Source of the DNA: Bacillus sp. SB49
GTDB taxonomy: Bacteria; Bacillota; Bacilli; Bacillales; Halobacillaceae
Length of the DNA stretch: 64,000 nucleotides
Direction: 5' to 3'
Assembly (NCBI RefSeq): GCF_000469135.2
Contig: NZ_CP048117.1
Location: 1,153,501 to 1,217,500 of the forward strand
Numbering within the stretch: the stretch's first letter is position 1; each line of letters starts with the position of its first letter. Below, in pieces: positions 1-9,979 of this stretch. A program made the translations under genes and the position numbers. Under the pieces are notes generated by a model, which made no database searches, was not told where the DNA came from, and saw nothing but the letters and a program-made list of their open reading frames with translations.

Positions 1-459
1 TCGTTTGCTTTTTCGACCGATATCTTCTTCCCGGATACCGGCGTGGGCCACTACTGCATGTGCATCTTTTAGTATCAGGTGGAGCGGTGCCTGCTCATAT
101 AATTGTTTGAACCGATGTTTAATCTCCTTCTGTTCTTCCTTCGGCAGGCTGCGGTATTCTGCTGTCGTTGTTTCCAATCCGTGTTTCTCCTGAACACCGT
201 TACCAAGAAAAAAACGGTAGAGCTTGTTGCAATGATTGCCTGGTACATAGAGGGCTTTCTCCTGTTCGACAAGCTCCGTTACGAGACGGATGCAGCCGAT
301 CGAATCAGGTCCCCGATCGGTTATGTCACCGACGAATACGGGTATGCGTCCTTCTGGATGTACCGGTATTCCGGAATGCCAGTCATACCCGAGCTCTGCA
401 AACAACTGCTTCAGTTCGTCGAGACATCCGTGAACATCTCCAATGATATCGTAGGCCAT
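1..459 (-). CDS. prpE: Bis(5'-nucleosyl)-tetraphosphatase PrpE, partial (runs off left edge)
   Basis: The 153 codons present encode a calcineurin-like metallophosphatase. The N-terminus reads [19 protein letters not shown], with the metal-binding D-x-H motif, followed by [10 protein letters not shown] and the GNH motif in [11 protein letters not shown] second histidine motif (VVAHAGI) lies near the edge. This matches PrpE, which hydrolyses diadenosine tetraphosphate and related dinucleotides in the cytoplasm. The family is about 240 residues long, so roughly the last 90 are missing. The ATG at 457-459 follows a GAAGGGA site. Its position next to the antiporter and fabI matches B. subtilis, where prpE follows the nadK-rluD genes. 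Confidence 0.9.
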   Translation of the reverse strand, partial: MAYDIIGDVHGCLDELKQLFAELGYDWHSGIPVHPEGRIPVFVGDITDRGPDSIGCIRLVTELVEQEKALYVPGNHCNKLYRFFLGNGVQEKHGLETTTAEYRSLPKEEQKEIKHRFKQLYEQAPLHLILKDAHAVVAHAGIREEDIGRKSKR

Positions 460-637
460 TCAAATTCGTCCCTTCTTCTATATATCGCTCCTATTTTTCC
501 CATCCTAATCAATTGTAAACCTTTTCTCCAGCCGCCATTCAGTATTTCGCTCCCATCCTGAGCAGGCTTCTGTTACACTACGATTATGCAGGATTTTGGT
601 CGAAGCAAAAAGAAAAATGACAAAAAAATGACTTCCG

Positions 638-666
638 TTGACAAAAGGGCTTTACGCCATTAAGAT
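638..666 (+). promoter_or_regulatory. SigA-type promoter of mgtE
   Basis: TTGACA at 638-643, a 17-nt spacer, and TAAGAT at 661-666. Transcription would begin near 673, leaving a leader of only about 35 nt, too short for an M-box magnesium riboswitch. Confidence 0.8.
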
Positions 667-707
667 TAAACGGTCAAAAATGAAATAGACGCCGGGGAGG
701 GTTGCTT

Positions 708-2072
708 ATGGAACACTTAGATGACCAAGAACGCCAGCAGGTCTGGGCGAATATCAAAGATGCGCTGTTCAATGATCATATCGATCAGTTCCGGGCGGAG
801 TTCTTGGAACTACATCCATATGATCAAGCAAGGATATTCGAAGGCAGGGACGAAGACGTTCGTCTGCAGATTTATACGTACCTGTCACCGGAAGAAGTAG
901 CGGATTTTATGGAACATATTGATTATGAAGAGATTGAACCGTTCTTCTCCGAAATGGATCCGACCTTCGCCGCCCAGGTCTTTGCAGAAATGTCCGCCGA
1001 TGATGCAGTCGACATCTTTAATGAATTGGATAAGGACAAAGTGGCAAGCTTCTTGACGATCATGGATGAAGAAGCTGCGGATGAAATCAAGGACCTGCTT
1101 CATTATGAAGAAAAAACAGCCGGGTCGATCATGACGACGGAATATGTCGTGGTCAATGCGACCATGACCATCAAAGAAGCGATGGTCCATTTAAGAACCG
1201 AAGCACCTGACGCCGAGACGATTTACTATACGTATGTCATTGATGAGGATAAGCGTCTTGCAGGAGTTATCTCCTTAAGGGATTTGATTATTTCGGAAGA
1301 AGACTGGCTGATTGCCGACGTGATGAATGAACGGGTGGTATCGGTCTCAGTGGGAGATGACCAGGAAGAAGTGGCACGGATGGTCCGTGACTACGATTTC
1401 CTGGCCCTGCCGGTCGTGGACTTCCAGGACCATCTGCTCGGAATCATCACCGTCGATGATATTATGGACGTCATGGAAGAAGAGGCGAGTGATGACTATT
1501 CTAAATTCGCCGCCATTTCTGATGTTGACAGTCCGGATGATAATGCCTTTTCCTCAGCGAAGAAACGGCTGCCATGGCTGATCATTCTGCTTTTCCTCGG
1601 CAGTTTGACCGCCAGTCTGATCGGTCGTTTTGAAGAAACGTTGGATAAAGTCGCCATTTTAGCGATCTTCATTCCCCTGATTGCAGGAATGGGGGGGAAT
1701 ACCGGCACACAGGCGCTTGCCGTTGCCGTTCGCGGTATTGCAACTGGTGAATTTGAAAAACAGGGAAAAATCAAAATGATGATGCGCGAAGCGGGAACGG
1801 GTTTAATCAGCGGGATTGTCTGCGGTGTTCTCATGATGTTGATTGTATATATATGGCAGGGGAACTTTTTCCTGGGTGTCCTCGTTGGACTATCCATTCT
1901 ATTGACGCTGATTGTAGCTACGTTGGCTGGTTCGCTTGTACCGCTGATCATGCACCGCCTGAACGTCGATCCGGCAGTTGCTTCCGGCCCGTTCATTACG
2001 ACGCTGAACGACTTAATTTCCATTCTTATTTATTTCGGAATGGCCACCGCCTTCATGAACCTGCTTATTTAA
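708..2072 (+). CDS. mgtE: Magnesium transporter MgtE
   Basis: 454 residues with the full MgtE layout: an acidic N-terminal superhelical domain (about 1-130), two CBS domains (about 130-255) that sense cytosolic Mg2+, and a C-terminal membrane domain of about five helices (from about residue 280). The pore segment carries the family motif GNTGTQALAVAVRGIATGE. The protein is a Mg2+-gated divalent cation channel of the plasma membrane. A TTG at 702 lies only one base after the GGAGG at 696-700, so the ATG at 708 (spacing 7) is taken as the start. It sits between prpE and the antiporter with its own promoter. Confidence 0.95.
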   Translation: MEHLDDQERQQVWANIKDALFNDHIDQFRAEFLELHPYDQARIFEGRDEDVRLQIYTYLSPEEVADFMEHIDYEEIEPFFSEMDPTFAAQVFAEMSADDAVDIFNELDKDKVASFLTIMDEEAADEIKDLLHYEEKTAGSIMTTEYVVVNATMTIKEAMVHLRTEAPDAETIYYTYVIDEDKRLAGVISLRDLIISEEDWLIADVMNERVVSVSVGDDQEEVARMVRDYDFLALPVVDFQDHLLGIITVDDIMDVMEEEASDDYSKFAAISDVDSPDDNAFSSAKKRLPWLIILLFLGSLTASLIGRFEETLDKVAILAIFIPLIAGMGGNTGTQALAVAVRGIATGEFEKQGKIKMMMREAGTGLISGIVCGVLMMLIVYIWQGNFFLGVLVGLSILLTLIVATLAGSLVPLIMHRLNVDPAVASGPFITTLNDLISILIYFGMATAFMNLLI

Positions 2073-2186
2073 GCAGATACGTAAAGAATGGGGAAATGAA
2101 AACATGAAGGAATAGGCAGTATAGAAGAAAGAAGATGATAAATATAAAAATTCATCAACTAGGAATAGTTGGAGAGGGGGGTACGT

Positions 2187-4049
2187 ATGGAACATGGTGC
2201 TTCAGTAACTTCGCTCGTTATTGTCATTATCGCCGCATTCCTTACACCAATTTTACTACACCGATTTAAATTAACGATGATACCGGTGGTAGTAGCTGAA
2301 ATTATCGTCGGCTTGATCATTGGTCAAAGTGGATTTGACCTCGTTGATCAGGGGAGCTGGCTTGAAATACTCTCGACGCTTGGGTTCATCTTCCTGATGT
2401 TCTTAAGCGGTCTGGAGATTGATTTTTCGATTTTCGCAAGAAAGAAAAAGAAAGCAAAACCGGAAAACCAAAATACTGGTGCTCCGAACCCGGTCTGGGT
2501 GGCGACGCTTGTATTCCTGGGGATCTTCGTCATATCCCTGGCCTTATCGTTCGCCTTCGTATGGGCCGGCTTCATCGATAATGCCTTCTTAATGACGTTG
2601 ATTATTTCAACGATATCCCTTGGTGTCGTCGTTCCTACTTTGAAAGATGCCCAAATGATGAAGACAACGATCGGACAGACGATTCTGTTGATCGCCGTCA
2701 TTGCAGACCTGGTGACGATGATTCTCCTTGCGGTATTTGTCTCCATTTATGGAGAGAGCGGAGGAAATACGTGGCTCTTGTTGATTCTGTTCGCAGCCGG
2801 TGTGCTTTTCTATTACATTGGCAAGAAGTTCCGTCATCAGTCCTATGTAGAAACGATGACCAAAGGGACGATTCAGATCGATACCCGTGCGGTCTTCACG
2901 CTGATCCTTCTGCTTGTAGCCCTGTCGGAACAGGTAGGGGCAGAAAACATCCTCGGTGCGTTCCTTGCCGGGACGTTAGTATCTCTATTGTCTCCAAACC
3001 CGGAAATGGTCAAGCGGCTGGACAGCTTCGGTTACGGTTTCCTTATTCCGATCTTCTTCGTAATGGTCGGTGTGGAAATCGATATTTGGAGCTTGTTTAC
3101 AGATACGAGAGTGCTTCTTTTAATACCGCTCTTGTTCTTGGCCTTGCTCGTTTCCAAGGTCGTACCTGCCCTGCTTCTCAGCAAGTGGTATGACATGAAG
3201 ACCGTATTCGGTTCGGGATTCATCCTCACTTCGACGCTTTCCCTTGTCATCGCTGCTGCGGCGATCGGGAAGCGTGAAGGAATGATCGATGATCAGATGG
3301 AAGGCGCGCTGATTCTCGTCGCCGTCTTGACATGCCTGATCGGACCGATTCTCTTCAAGAAAATCTACGGCAGATTTGAAGAGGAAGACCACAAAACGGT
3401 CGTTTCTTTCGTCGGTTCCAACCGGATGACGCTGCCGGTCGTGAGAGAGCTTGACGTCAACGCGTATGAAACGCACCTCTATCATATGAAAATGGATAAG
3501 ATCGATGACCGGATTACGAGGCAGTGCTTCGATATCAAGGAGCTCGATGACTATGATGTCGAGCAGATGAAGGAAATCGGAGTATTCGATGTCGATCTTC
3601 TCGTCGCATCGACAGGGGATGAAGAGCGGAACGCCAAGATTGCCCGCTTTGCGAAAGAGCAGGGAGTCGAGCGCGTCATCGCAAGAATCGAATCCACCGA
3701 CCTCGCTCAGGAAATGAAGGACTTGAACGTAAGTGTGTTCTCTGTATTCCTGTCGACGAAAGCATTGCTTAAAGCCATGATCGAAGCGCCGAATGTCCTG
3801 GATATCCTCACAACTCAGGAGAACGCGTTGTATCAGATCAATATGAATAATTCCATTTATAACGGCACTCACCTCCGTCAGTTTCCTTTCACCGGGGACG
3901 TAATTATGGTTCGTATCTTCCGAGGAAAAGATTCCATCGTCCCTCATGGAGATACCGAACTGAAAATGGGTGACCGCCTGATTGTCACCGGTTCCCATGA
4001 ATATGTAGAAGAATTAAAAGCAGAATTAGAATACTGTGAATGGTGCTGA
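2187..4049 (+). CDS. CPA2-family cation:proton antiporter with RCK domains (YjbQ-like)
   Basis: 620 residues. The first about 390 form a KefB/YjbQ-type antiporter domain of about 12 helices, with the family signature ENILGAFLAGTLVS. A TrkA-N-like domain (about 405-520) and a TrkA-C-like domain (about 530-615, ending GDRLIVTGSHEYVEELK) follow. The TrkA-N part begins VVSFVGSNRM instead of the usual glycine-rich dinucleotide motif, so nucleotide binding is uncertain. It likely exchanges K+ or Na+ for H+ at the plasma membrane. The TTG at 2169 lies inside the Shine-Dalgarno run GGAGAGGGGGG, so the ATG at 2187 is used. It is the positional equivalent of B. subtilis yjbQ and is closed by a strong terminator. 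Confidence 0.9.
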   Translation: MEHGASVTSLVIVIIAAFLTPILLHRFKLTMIPVVVAEIIVGLIIGQSGFDLVDQGSWLEILSTLGFIFLMFLSGLEIDFSIFARKKKKAKPENQNTGAPNPVWVATLVFLGIFVISLALSFAFVWAGFIDNAFLMTLIISTISLGVVVPTLKDAQMMKTTIGQTILLIAVIADLVTMILLAVFVSIYGESGGNTWLLLILFAAGVLFYYIGKKFRHQSYVETMTKGTIQIDTRAVFTLILLLVALSEQVGAENILGAFLAGTLVSLLSPNPEMVKRLDSFGYGFLIPIFFVMVGVEIDIWSLFTDTRVLLLIPLLFLALLVSKVVPALLLSKWYDMKTVFGSGFILTSTLSLVIAAAAIGKREGMIDDQMEGALILVAVLTCLIGPILFKKIYGRFEEEDHKTVVSFVGSNRMTLPVVRELDVNAYETHLYHMKMDKIDDRITRQCFDIKELDDYDVEQMKEIGVFDVDLLVASTGDEERNAKIARFAKEQGVERVIARIESTDLAQEMKDLNVSVFSVFLSTKALLKAMIEAPNVLDILTTQENALYQINMNNSIYNGTHLRQFPFTGDVIMVRIFRGKDSIVPHGDTELKMGDRLIVTGSHEYVEELKAELEYCEWC

Positions 4050-4054
4050 GAAGA

Positions 4055-4084
4055 AGCCTCCCAATAATTGGGAGGCTCTTTTTG
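4055..4084 (+). terminator. Rho-independent terminator after the antiporter
   Basis: AGCCTCCCAAT pairs with ATTGGGAGGCT and is followed by CTTTTTG. Confidence 0.9.
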
Positions 4085-4088
4085 TACA

Positions 4089-4133
4089 TTGTCATATGTA
4101 AGCCTTTCCGTTAAAATAGGAGCAGGTACTAAT
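4089..4133 (+). promoter_or_regulatory. fabI promoter with a FapR-like half-site
   Basis: TTGTCA at 4089-4094, a 17-nt spacer and TAAAAT at 4112-4117. Just downstream, AGCAGGTACTAAT (4121-4133) reads ATTAGTACCTGCT on the other strand, matching one arm of the FapR operator that represses fatty acid genes in Bacillus. The second arm is poor, so FapR control is an inference. Confidence 0.55.
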
Positions 4134-4163
4134 ATCAAATGCTAATTTAGGAGGATTTAACGG

Positions 4164-4943
4164 ATGAATTTTTCTTTGGAAAATCGTACGTACGTCGTCA
4201 TGGGTGTCGCTAACAAGCGGAGCATCGCCTGGGGAATAGCAAGGTCGCTGCATGCGGCAGGAGCACGTCTCATTTTCACCGTAGCATCCGAGCGTTTCAA
4301 GAAAGCTGTGCAAGACCTTGCTGATACATTGGAAGGCGGACCGGAATCCCTTGTATATGAGTGTGATGTAACGGACGATGAAGCGATCATCCAGACATTT
4401 GAACAAATCGGACAAGATGTAGGCGTCATCCACGGACTTGCGCACTGTATCGCTTTCGCCAACAGGGAAGAGCTGAAGAATGAGTATTTGAACACAAGCA
4501 GGGACGGTTTCCTGACGGCCCATAACATCAGCTCCTATTCCTTAACGGCTGTTGCACGGGCAGCCCAACCGTTGATGAAGGAGGGCGGCAGCATCCTTAC
4601 GATGACATATCTCGGCGGAGAACAGGTCGTGAAGAACTACAACGTCATGGGTGTAGCCAAAGCTAGTCTGGATGCGAGCGTGAAGTACCTGGCCAATGAT
4701 TTAGGCAAACACAACATTCGCGTCAATGCCATTTCGGCAGGTCCGATCCGTACTTTGTCCGCCAAAGGTGTCGGGGACTTCAATCAGATTCTTCAGGTCA
4801 TTGAAGAACGTGCTCCGCTCCGCCGTCCTGTGACGCAGGAGGAAGTGGGGGATACCGGGTATTACCTCATGAGTGATTTGTCCCGCGGAGTGACCGGAGA
4901 AATTATTCACGTTGATGGCGGCTTCAGTACCGTCGCGTACTGA
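4164..4943 (+). CDS. fabI: Enoyl-[acyl-carrier-protein] reductase FabI (NADH)
   Basis: 259 residues, normal for FabI. It has the family's modified SDR cofactor motif GVANKRSIAWGIA (15-27) and the catalytic Tyr-x6-Lys pair Y159/K166, with Y149 in the position of the first E. coli tyrosine. The enzyme performs the last reduction of each fatty acid elongation cycle, trans-2-enoyl-ACP to acyl-ACP, in the cytoplasm. The start follows TAGGAGG. The gene is monocistronic, between a promoter with a FapR-like half-site and a terminator. In B. subtilis fabI is followed directly by cotO; here about 6 kb of catabolic genes separate them. Confidence 0.97.
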   Translation: MNFSLENRTYVVMGVANKRSIAWGIARSLHAAGARLIFTVASERFKKAVQDLADTLEGGPESLVYECDVTDDEAIIQTFEQIGQDVGVIHGLAHCIAFANREELKNEYLNTSRDGFLTAHNISSYSLTAVARAAQPLMKEGGSILTMTYLGGEQVVKNYNVMGVAKASLDASVKYLANDLGKHNIRVNAISAGPIRTLSAKGVGDFNQILQVIEERAPLRRPVTQEEVGDTGYYLMSDLSRGVTGEIIHVDGGFSTVAY

Positions 4944-5054
4944 TTTGCGTACATCTTAGAAAAGGCTTTTTATTGTATGGTTTAAAAAGATAAGATTTCA
5001 TAGTAGAAGGATAATATATTATTTTCTCAATTATAATTATCTTTGAAAGGTTAT

Positions 5055-5090
5055 AAGACTCATTTCTCAAGAAGAGAAATGGGTCTTTTT
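5055..5090 (+). terminator. Rho-independent terminator after fabI
   Basis: AAGACTCATTTCTC pairs with GAGAAATGGGTCTT (one G-U pair), followed by TTTTT. Confidence 0.85.
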
Positions 5091-5169
5091 TGACCGAATA
5101 TAAAGTCAGTCGGGTGGTTTCGAGGATATCTAGGAAAGATAACCACATTTTTTATAGATTTTAATACCC

Positions 5170-6888
5170 TCAGGGAATTAGTCTTTTTAATTTTCTGCTG
5201 ATAGTTGACTGATTGACCTGTAGAGCCTTAGCAATATCATTTGTTGACCGATATTCTCGTTGAGCCAAAGTTAATAGCTGTCTTTCAGCTTCTTCCACAC
5301 ACTCTTTTAAAGGAATGATATGGTTTACTACTAGATTTTCCGACGGGCGCTTGCGGTTTATTATCAAATATTCTTCAATTATTGTTTGATCTATGACTTC
5401 TCCGTCTGTCATTATAACAAGTCTTTCCATAATATTTTGCAGTTCCCTTACGTTGCCAGGCCATTTGTAGCTTTGTAGTAAATCAAGGGCTGAAGGTGAC
5501 AACTTCTTCGTAAGTCCATATTTTTCGTTGAATTGATTCAGAAAGTATAAAACCAATTCTACAATATCATCCGTCCTATTTCTTAGGGCAGGGATCTCTA
5601 TAGGAATGACATTTAAGCGATAATACAAGTCTTCCCTGAAGCTGCCTTTGTTGACCATTTGCAGTAAGTCTTGGTGTGTCGCTGTAATTAAGCGGACATC
5701 CAATTGGATCGTCGACGTTCCGCCAAGGCGCATAAGCTCTCTTTCCTGTATCACACGCAATAATTTTGTTTGAAGGGGAAGTGACATTTCTGCTATTTCA
5801 TCAAGGAACAAAGATCCGCCATGGGCTAGTTCAAACATACCTTTCTTCTGTTTCACCGCTCCGGAAAAAGCTCCCTTCTCATAGCCGAACAGCTCTGATT
5901 CAAGAAGGCTCTCAGGGATAGCACCACAATTTAATTTTATAAAAGGCTTGTCAGATCGAGGACTTGAGGTGTGAATATAATTGGCAATCACTTCTTTACC
6001 TACTCCTGTTTCTCCATGGATGAGCACTGTGGAGTCCACTTTGGCGACACGTCGTGCTGTCTGGATGACGTGGTTCATCTCATAACTTTCAGAAATAAGA
6101 TGGGTTTTCGGGTTCGTCCTAATTCTGAGGTCCTCTAACTCCTTCTTATAATCTTCTACGAGCTGTTTCATCTCTTTCAACTCAGCTTGAAGCTCACTCA
6201 ATTCTGTTATATCTTTTGACACATTGACCACTCGTATTACTTCTCCAGCCTTATTTCTTATCGGGGTGCCTATGACTTTTAGCTTCTTGCCAGTCTGTGT
6301 TGTTTGCACGACGGACACACTTTCTCCTTTTTCAAGTACAAGGCGAGTGATGGAAGGAGTGAAAACACCATCTCTTTCAAAATCGTATACATTTTTTCCG
6401 ACTAACTCATTCTCTTCTTTTCCCCACAGTTCTTTGCATGCGGAGCTGACACGAAGGGTAGTACCCTTATCATCCGACACATAAATGACATCATAGGATG
6501 TGTCGAACAATGCTTTTAAATCAGACGTTAAGCTCTGTTGGAACTGGGGTTCATCTATTAATCCATGGTAGGATTGTTCCTCTTCGAAGAAAGCGGACAC
6601 TCCAAAGAATCCTTCATCCGTAAAAATTGGTGAGTGGTTGACAATTAATTTCTTTGAACCCACAAATATAGTGCTAATTTGATATTCCTCGCTTAAAAAG
6701 AAGAAGCCTTCTTTTTCCGTGGTCCATTCCTTTATGGAGGATTGGACAGCTTTTCCAGGGTCTGCCTCCAGCAATCTTTCTCCTTTTGAATTGATGAATT
6801 TAATCATGCCTTTACGATCAATAATTAGAAACCCGGATGATAAGGAATTTAATGCCATTTCTAAAGGGAAGTATAGATGTTCATTCAA
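5170..6888 (-). CDS. Sigma-54-dependent transcriptional activator with two PAS domains
   Basis: 572 residues. Order: PAS (about 10-100), second PAS (about 120-230), a coiled-coil linker (about 232-258), an AAA+ sigma-54 activation domain (about 265-500) and a C-terminal Fis-type helix-turn-helix ([20 protein letters not shown]). The AAA+ part shows Walker A GETGVGKE (about 292), Walker [10 protein letters not shown] and a sigma-54 contact loop that reads GAFSGA rather than GAFTGA. It would bind upstream of a -24/-12 promoter and use ATP to open the sigma-54 polymerase complex, after sensing a ligand through PAS. It is divergent from the amidase operon. The TTG at 6888 is preferred because GGAAGG lies 6 nt before it; a TTG at 6909 has no good site. 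Confidence 0.92.
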   Translation of the reverse strand: MNEHLYFPLEMALNSLSSGFLIIDRKGMIKFINSKGERLLEADPGKAVQSSIKEWTTEKEGFFFLSEEYQISTIFVGSKKLIVNHSPIFTDEGFFGVSAFFEEEQSYHGLIDEPQFQQSLTSDLKALFDTSYDVIYVSDDKGTTLRVSSACKELWGKEENELVGKNVYDFERDGVFTPSITRLVLEKGESVSVVQTTQTGKKLKVIGTPIRNKAGEVIRVVNVSKDITELSELQAELKEMKQLVEDYKKELEDLRIRTNPKTHLISESYEMNHVIQTARRVAKVDSTVLIHGETGVGKEVIANYIHTSSPRSDKPFIKLNCGAIPESLLESELFGYEKGAFSGAVKQKKGMFELAHGGSLFLDEIAEMSLPLQTKLLRVIQERELMRLGGTSTIQLDVRLITATHQDLLQMVNKGSFREDLYYRLNVIPIEIPALRNRTDDIVELVLYFLNQFNEKYGLTKKLSPSALDLLQSYKWPGNVRELQNIMERLVIMTDGEVIDQTIIEEYLIINRKRPSENLVVNHIIPLKECVEEAERQLLTLAQREYRSTNDIAKALQVNQSTISRKLKRLIP

Positions 6889-6918
6889 AAATACCCTTCC
6901 TTTCTGCAAGCGAATTCA

Positions 6919-6942
6919 TGCATAGGTGCATTTTTCTATGCA
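6919..6942. promoter_or_regulatory. Candidate upstream activating sequence for the sigma-54 activator
   Basis: A perfect 7-bp inverted repeat, TGCATAG (6919-6925) and CTATGCA (6936-6942), lies about 95 bp before the -24/-12 promoter, the usual enhancer distance. A further TTTGCAT half-site follows. The assignment rests on position and symmetry only. Confidence 0.5.
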
Positions 6943-7024
6943 ACTTTGCATTAGATTTTACATGTGACAATGAAGAATAGCAAGATAATTCTAAAAAATA
7001 TACGTTTTATCGTTGATGATAAAG

Positions 7025-7042
7025 TTGGCACTGAACTTGCAT
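7025..7042 (+). promoter_or_regulatory. Sigma-54 (-24/-12) promoter of the amidase-aspartase-permease operon
   Basis: TTGGCAC at 7025-7031, five bases, then TTGCA at 7037-7041: a full match to the sigma-54 consensus TTGGCACN5TTGCA. It lies about 65 nt before the amidase start and downstream of the divergent activator gene. Confidence 0.9.
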
Positions 7043-7107
7043 ATAAGAGGGTGTAGGACGATTACATTGGTAACTATCCGATTTGATGTACAGGGAGCTG
7101 ATTTAGG

Positions 7108-8511
7108 ATGAGTCTTAATGATCTATCAAAGGTAGTGAAAAAGAAAGAGGTGTCTCCGGTAGAGATTGTAAGAGAGACGTTGAAAAAAATCCATGGAAAA
7201 CAGGAGGATACTAACGCTTTTATCACAATTGCTGATGAGGAAGCGATGGCAGACGCAGAACGGCTGGAGCGCGAGTTGTTGGAAGGACGGAGAAGGAGTG
7301 ATTTGCACGGAATTCCCGTAGCTGTTAAGGATAACATCTATACGAAAGGAATACGGACGACAATGGCCTCAGAAGTCTATGCAAATTATACTCCTGATAA
7401 GGACGCTTTTGTCATTAAGAAGCTGAAGGCAGCAGGTGCTGTCGTTATAGGTAAAACAAATTTGCATGAGTTTGCATACGGACCGATAGGGGATCGCTCT
7501 TATTTCGGACCAACCTTCAATCCTTATGATAAGAACAAGATTACAGGGGGATCAAGTGGCGGATCTGCGGCGGCTGTAGGGGCGGGAGTGGTTGATTTCG
7601 CTTTGGGAACGGATACAGGTGGGTCCATTCGTATTCCGTCTTCCTTATGCGGGATAGTCGGCATGAAGCCGACATTTGGTTTAGTAAGTAAGCGCGGAGT
7701 TCATGACTTAGCTTACTCATTGGATCATGTAGGTCCGATGACTGCAACGGTTAAAGACAATGCTCTCTTATTGAATTTGATAGCTGGTTATGATGCTGGA
7801 GATCCATACTCCATCAATGGATTGGCTCCGGATTATCGATCCTTGATTGGTCATGACTTGGATAACAAGGTGATTGGTATTCCGTCGAACCTTCGTACGA
7901 TCGTCGACAGTGAAGTGTGGAACGTACTGGAAGAGTGTATCAAGATGTGGAAACGCGCAGGCGCGACTGTAGAGGAGGTAGAGATTCCGGTTATGAACGA
8001 AATCATAGCTGCACAATCAATCACCATCCAGGCAGAGGCTTCAGCGGTACATGAACAAACTTACGAAATGCACAAAGATAAACTGGAGGAAGAAGTCTAC
8101 GAAAGAATCGGCATTAGCCGCAAGGTCCCGGGTTATCAATATGTTAAGTATCAAGAGAGGAGGTCGCAACTGACTACAGCCTTCAATCAGGTCTTCGGAC
8201 ATATCGACGTTCTTATGACTGCCACCCTTCCTATACTTCCGACAGAGATCGGTAAGCGGGAGGTATTGGTAAATGGAGAACAAAAGCATGTAAGAGAAGA
8301 ATTGTTACGCTTGACCTCCCCCACCAACTACACGGGTCACCCGTCAATATCTGTACCTGGGGGTAAGGACAGAGCGGGTTTACCAATCGGAGTGCAGTTG
8401 ATAGGACCACATAGACAGGAAGCATTACTCTATCAATTCGCTTCTTTTTTAGAGGGTCATCGATCATTCTCAAGAAACGACTGTTTGAAGAGGGAGAGAG
8501 GGATACAATGA
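7108..8511 (+). CDS. Amidase of the amidase signature (AS/GatA-like) family
   Basis: 467 residues with the complete AS catalytic triad: K74 in VAVKDNIYT, the cis-serine S149 in [11 protein letters not shown], and nucleophile S173 in [11 protein letters not shown]. The enzyme hydrolyses a carboxylic amide to acid and ammonia. It is not the GatA subunit of the tRNA amidotransferase by context, because no gatC or gatB is adjacent. It overlaps the aspartase gene by 4 nt (ATGA), and the operon has a sigma-54 promoter, so the likely role is releasing an amino acid (possibly aspartate) or ammonia from an imported amide. The true substrate cannot be read from the sequence. Confidence 0.88.
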   Translation: MSLNDLSKVVKKKEVSPVEIVRETLKKIHGKQEDTNAFITIADEEAMADAERLERELLEGRRRSDLHGIPVAVKDNIYTKGIRTTMASEVYANYTPDKDAFVIKKLKAAGAVVIGKTNLHEFAYGPIGDRSYFGPTFNPYDKNKITGGSSGGSAAAVGAGVVDFALGTDTGGSIRIPSSLCGIVGMKPTFGLVSKRGVHDLAYSLDHVGPMTATVKDNALLLNLIAGYDAGDPYSINGLAPDYRSLIGHDLDNKVIGIPSNLRTIVDSEVWNVLEECIKMWKRAGATVEEVEIPVMNEIIAAQSITIQAEASAVHEQTYEMHKDKLEEEVYERIGISRKVPGYQYVKYQERRSQLTTAFNQVFGHIDVLMTATLPILPTEIGKREVLVNGEQKHVREELLRLTSPTNYTGHPSISVPGGKDRAGLPIGVQLIGPHRQEALLYQFASFLEGHRSFSRNDCLKRERGIQ

Positions 8512-9950
8512 TTGCGCGAACAACAGTGAAGAAAGCAGAAAATGTAAGGATAGAGAAAGACTTCTTAGGAGAAAAGGCAGTTCCAATCGACGCCTACTAC
8601 GGGATTCAGACGTTACGGGCAGTCGAAAATTTTCCCATTACGGGTTATCGGATACATGGTGAATTGATCAAAGCAATTGCTACGGTTAAGAAAGCTGCAG
8701 CACTTGCTAATGCTGATGTCAAGAGGATGGATGCTTCGAAAGGGAAGGCCATTGCAGAAGCAGCTCAAGAGGTGATTGATGGGAAGCTGCACGATCAGTT
8801 CCTTGTGGACCCCATTCAAGGCGGAGCGGGTACTTCCATGAATATGAACGCCAATGAAGTCATCGCCAATCGAGCTCTTGAAAAGACAGGCTACCCAAAA
8901 GCCGCCTATGAACAAATCAGTCCTAATACGCATGTAAATATGTCACAGTCGACAAATGATGTTTTCCCGACGTCTATTCATCTGGCGACGCTGCAGCTTC
9001 TTCAAGATCTGTTGGCAACAATGGATGAGATGATTGTAGTTTTCGATCATAAGGCAAAGCAATTCGACACGGTCATTAAAATGGGAAGGACGCATCTGCA
9101 AGACGCTGTTCCGATTCGTCTCGGCCAGGAATTCGAAGCCTACAGCAGAGTCCTTCGCCGCGATTGGAAGCGGATCGATCAATCCCGCCAGCACCTTTAT
9201 GAAGTGAATATCGGTGCAACCGCGGTGGGGACCGGGTTGAATGCAGATCCTCAGTATATAGAACGTGTTATTTCCCATCTACGCGATTTGACAGGCTTAC
9301 CGATGGCACATGCTGAACACCTCGTCGATGCTACGCAAAATACGGATGCATATACAGAGGTTTCTGCTAATCTGAAAGTTTGTATGATGAATATTTCGAA
9401 GATCGCCAATGATCTGAGATTGATGGCTTCTGGACCTCGTGCAGGACTTGCGGAAATCATCCTCCCTGCCAGACAGCCTGGTTCTTCCATTATGCCTGGG
9501 AAAGTGAATCCTGTTATGCCGGAAATGTTAAATCAAGTCGCCTTTCAGGTGATTGGCAACGATCATACGATTTGTATGGCATCTGAAGCGGGCCAGTTGG
9601 AATTAAATGTGATGGAGCCTGTACTTGTATTTAATCTGATTCAATCCATAAGCATGATGAACCAAGCGTTCCGTTCGTTCACCGATCACTGTCTCATTTC
9701 AATCGAAGCCAATGTGGAGCATTTGGAGCATTACGTAGAACAAAGTGTAGGGATCATAACCGCGGTCAACCCTCATATAGGTTACGAGGCAGCGTCGATG
9801 GTGGCCCGCGATGCTATTGAGAGCGGCCGCTCAGTAAGAGACCTTTGCGTGTCGCATGGACTTTTGACCGAAGAAGAGCTGCGTGTCATTTTAGCTCCAT
9901 ATGAGATGACACACCCGGGGATTGCAGGCAAAGAATTGTTAGATACGTAA
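8508..9950 (+). CDS. aspA: Aspartate ammonia-lyase
   Basis: 480 residues, about 12 longer at the N-terminus than usual. It carries the fumarase/aspartase superfamily signature GSSIMPGKVNP (about 325-335) and aspartase-type context (SEAGQLELNVMEPV, GIITAVNPHIGYE). It deaminates L-aspartate to fumarate and ammonia, feeding the TCA cycle. It is translationally coupled to the upstream amidase and followed after 29 nt by an amino acid permease. A fumarase is the alternative, but the segments around the signature resemble aspartases more. Regulation is through the sigma-54 promoter upstream. Confidence 0.88.
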   Translation: MIARTTVKKAENVRIEKDFLGEKAVPIDAYYGIQTLRAVENFPITGYRIHGELIKAIATVKKAAALANADVKRMDASKGKAIAEAAQEVIDGKLHDQFLVDPIQGGAGTSMNMNANEVIANRALEKTGYPKAAYEQISPNTHVNMSQSTNDVFPTSIHLATLQLLQDLLATMDEMIVVFDHKAKQFDTVIKMGRTHLQDAVPIRLGQEFEAYSRVLRRDWKRIDQSRQHLYEVNIGATAVGTGLNADPQYIERVISHLRDLTGLPMAHAEHLVDATQNTDAYTEVSANLKVCMMNISKIANDLRLMASGPRAGLAEIILPARQPGSSIMPGKVNPVMPEMLNQVAFQVIGNDHTICMASEAGQLELNVMEPVLVFNLIQSISMMNQAFRSFTDHCLISIEANVEHLEHYVEQSVGIITAVNPHIGYEAASMVARDAIESGRSVRDLCVSHGLLTEEELRVILAPYEMTHPGIAGKELLDT

Positions 9951-9979
9951 TAGCATTGCACATACAAAGGAGTGGTCAT

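Noticed and set aside
460-707. M-box magnesium riboswitch in front of mgtE
   Set aside because: The SigA promoter at 638-666 leaves a leader of about 35 nt, far too short, and no M-box helices are visible.
3120-3998. Long open frame (292 codons) antisense to the antiporter gene
   Set aside because: Shadow of a strong coding gene with conserved domains; no Shine-Dalgarno, unusual amino acid content.
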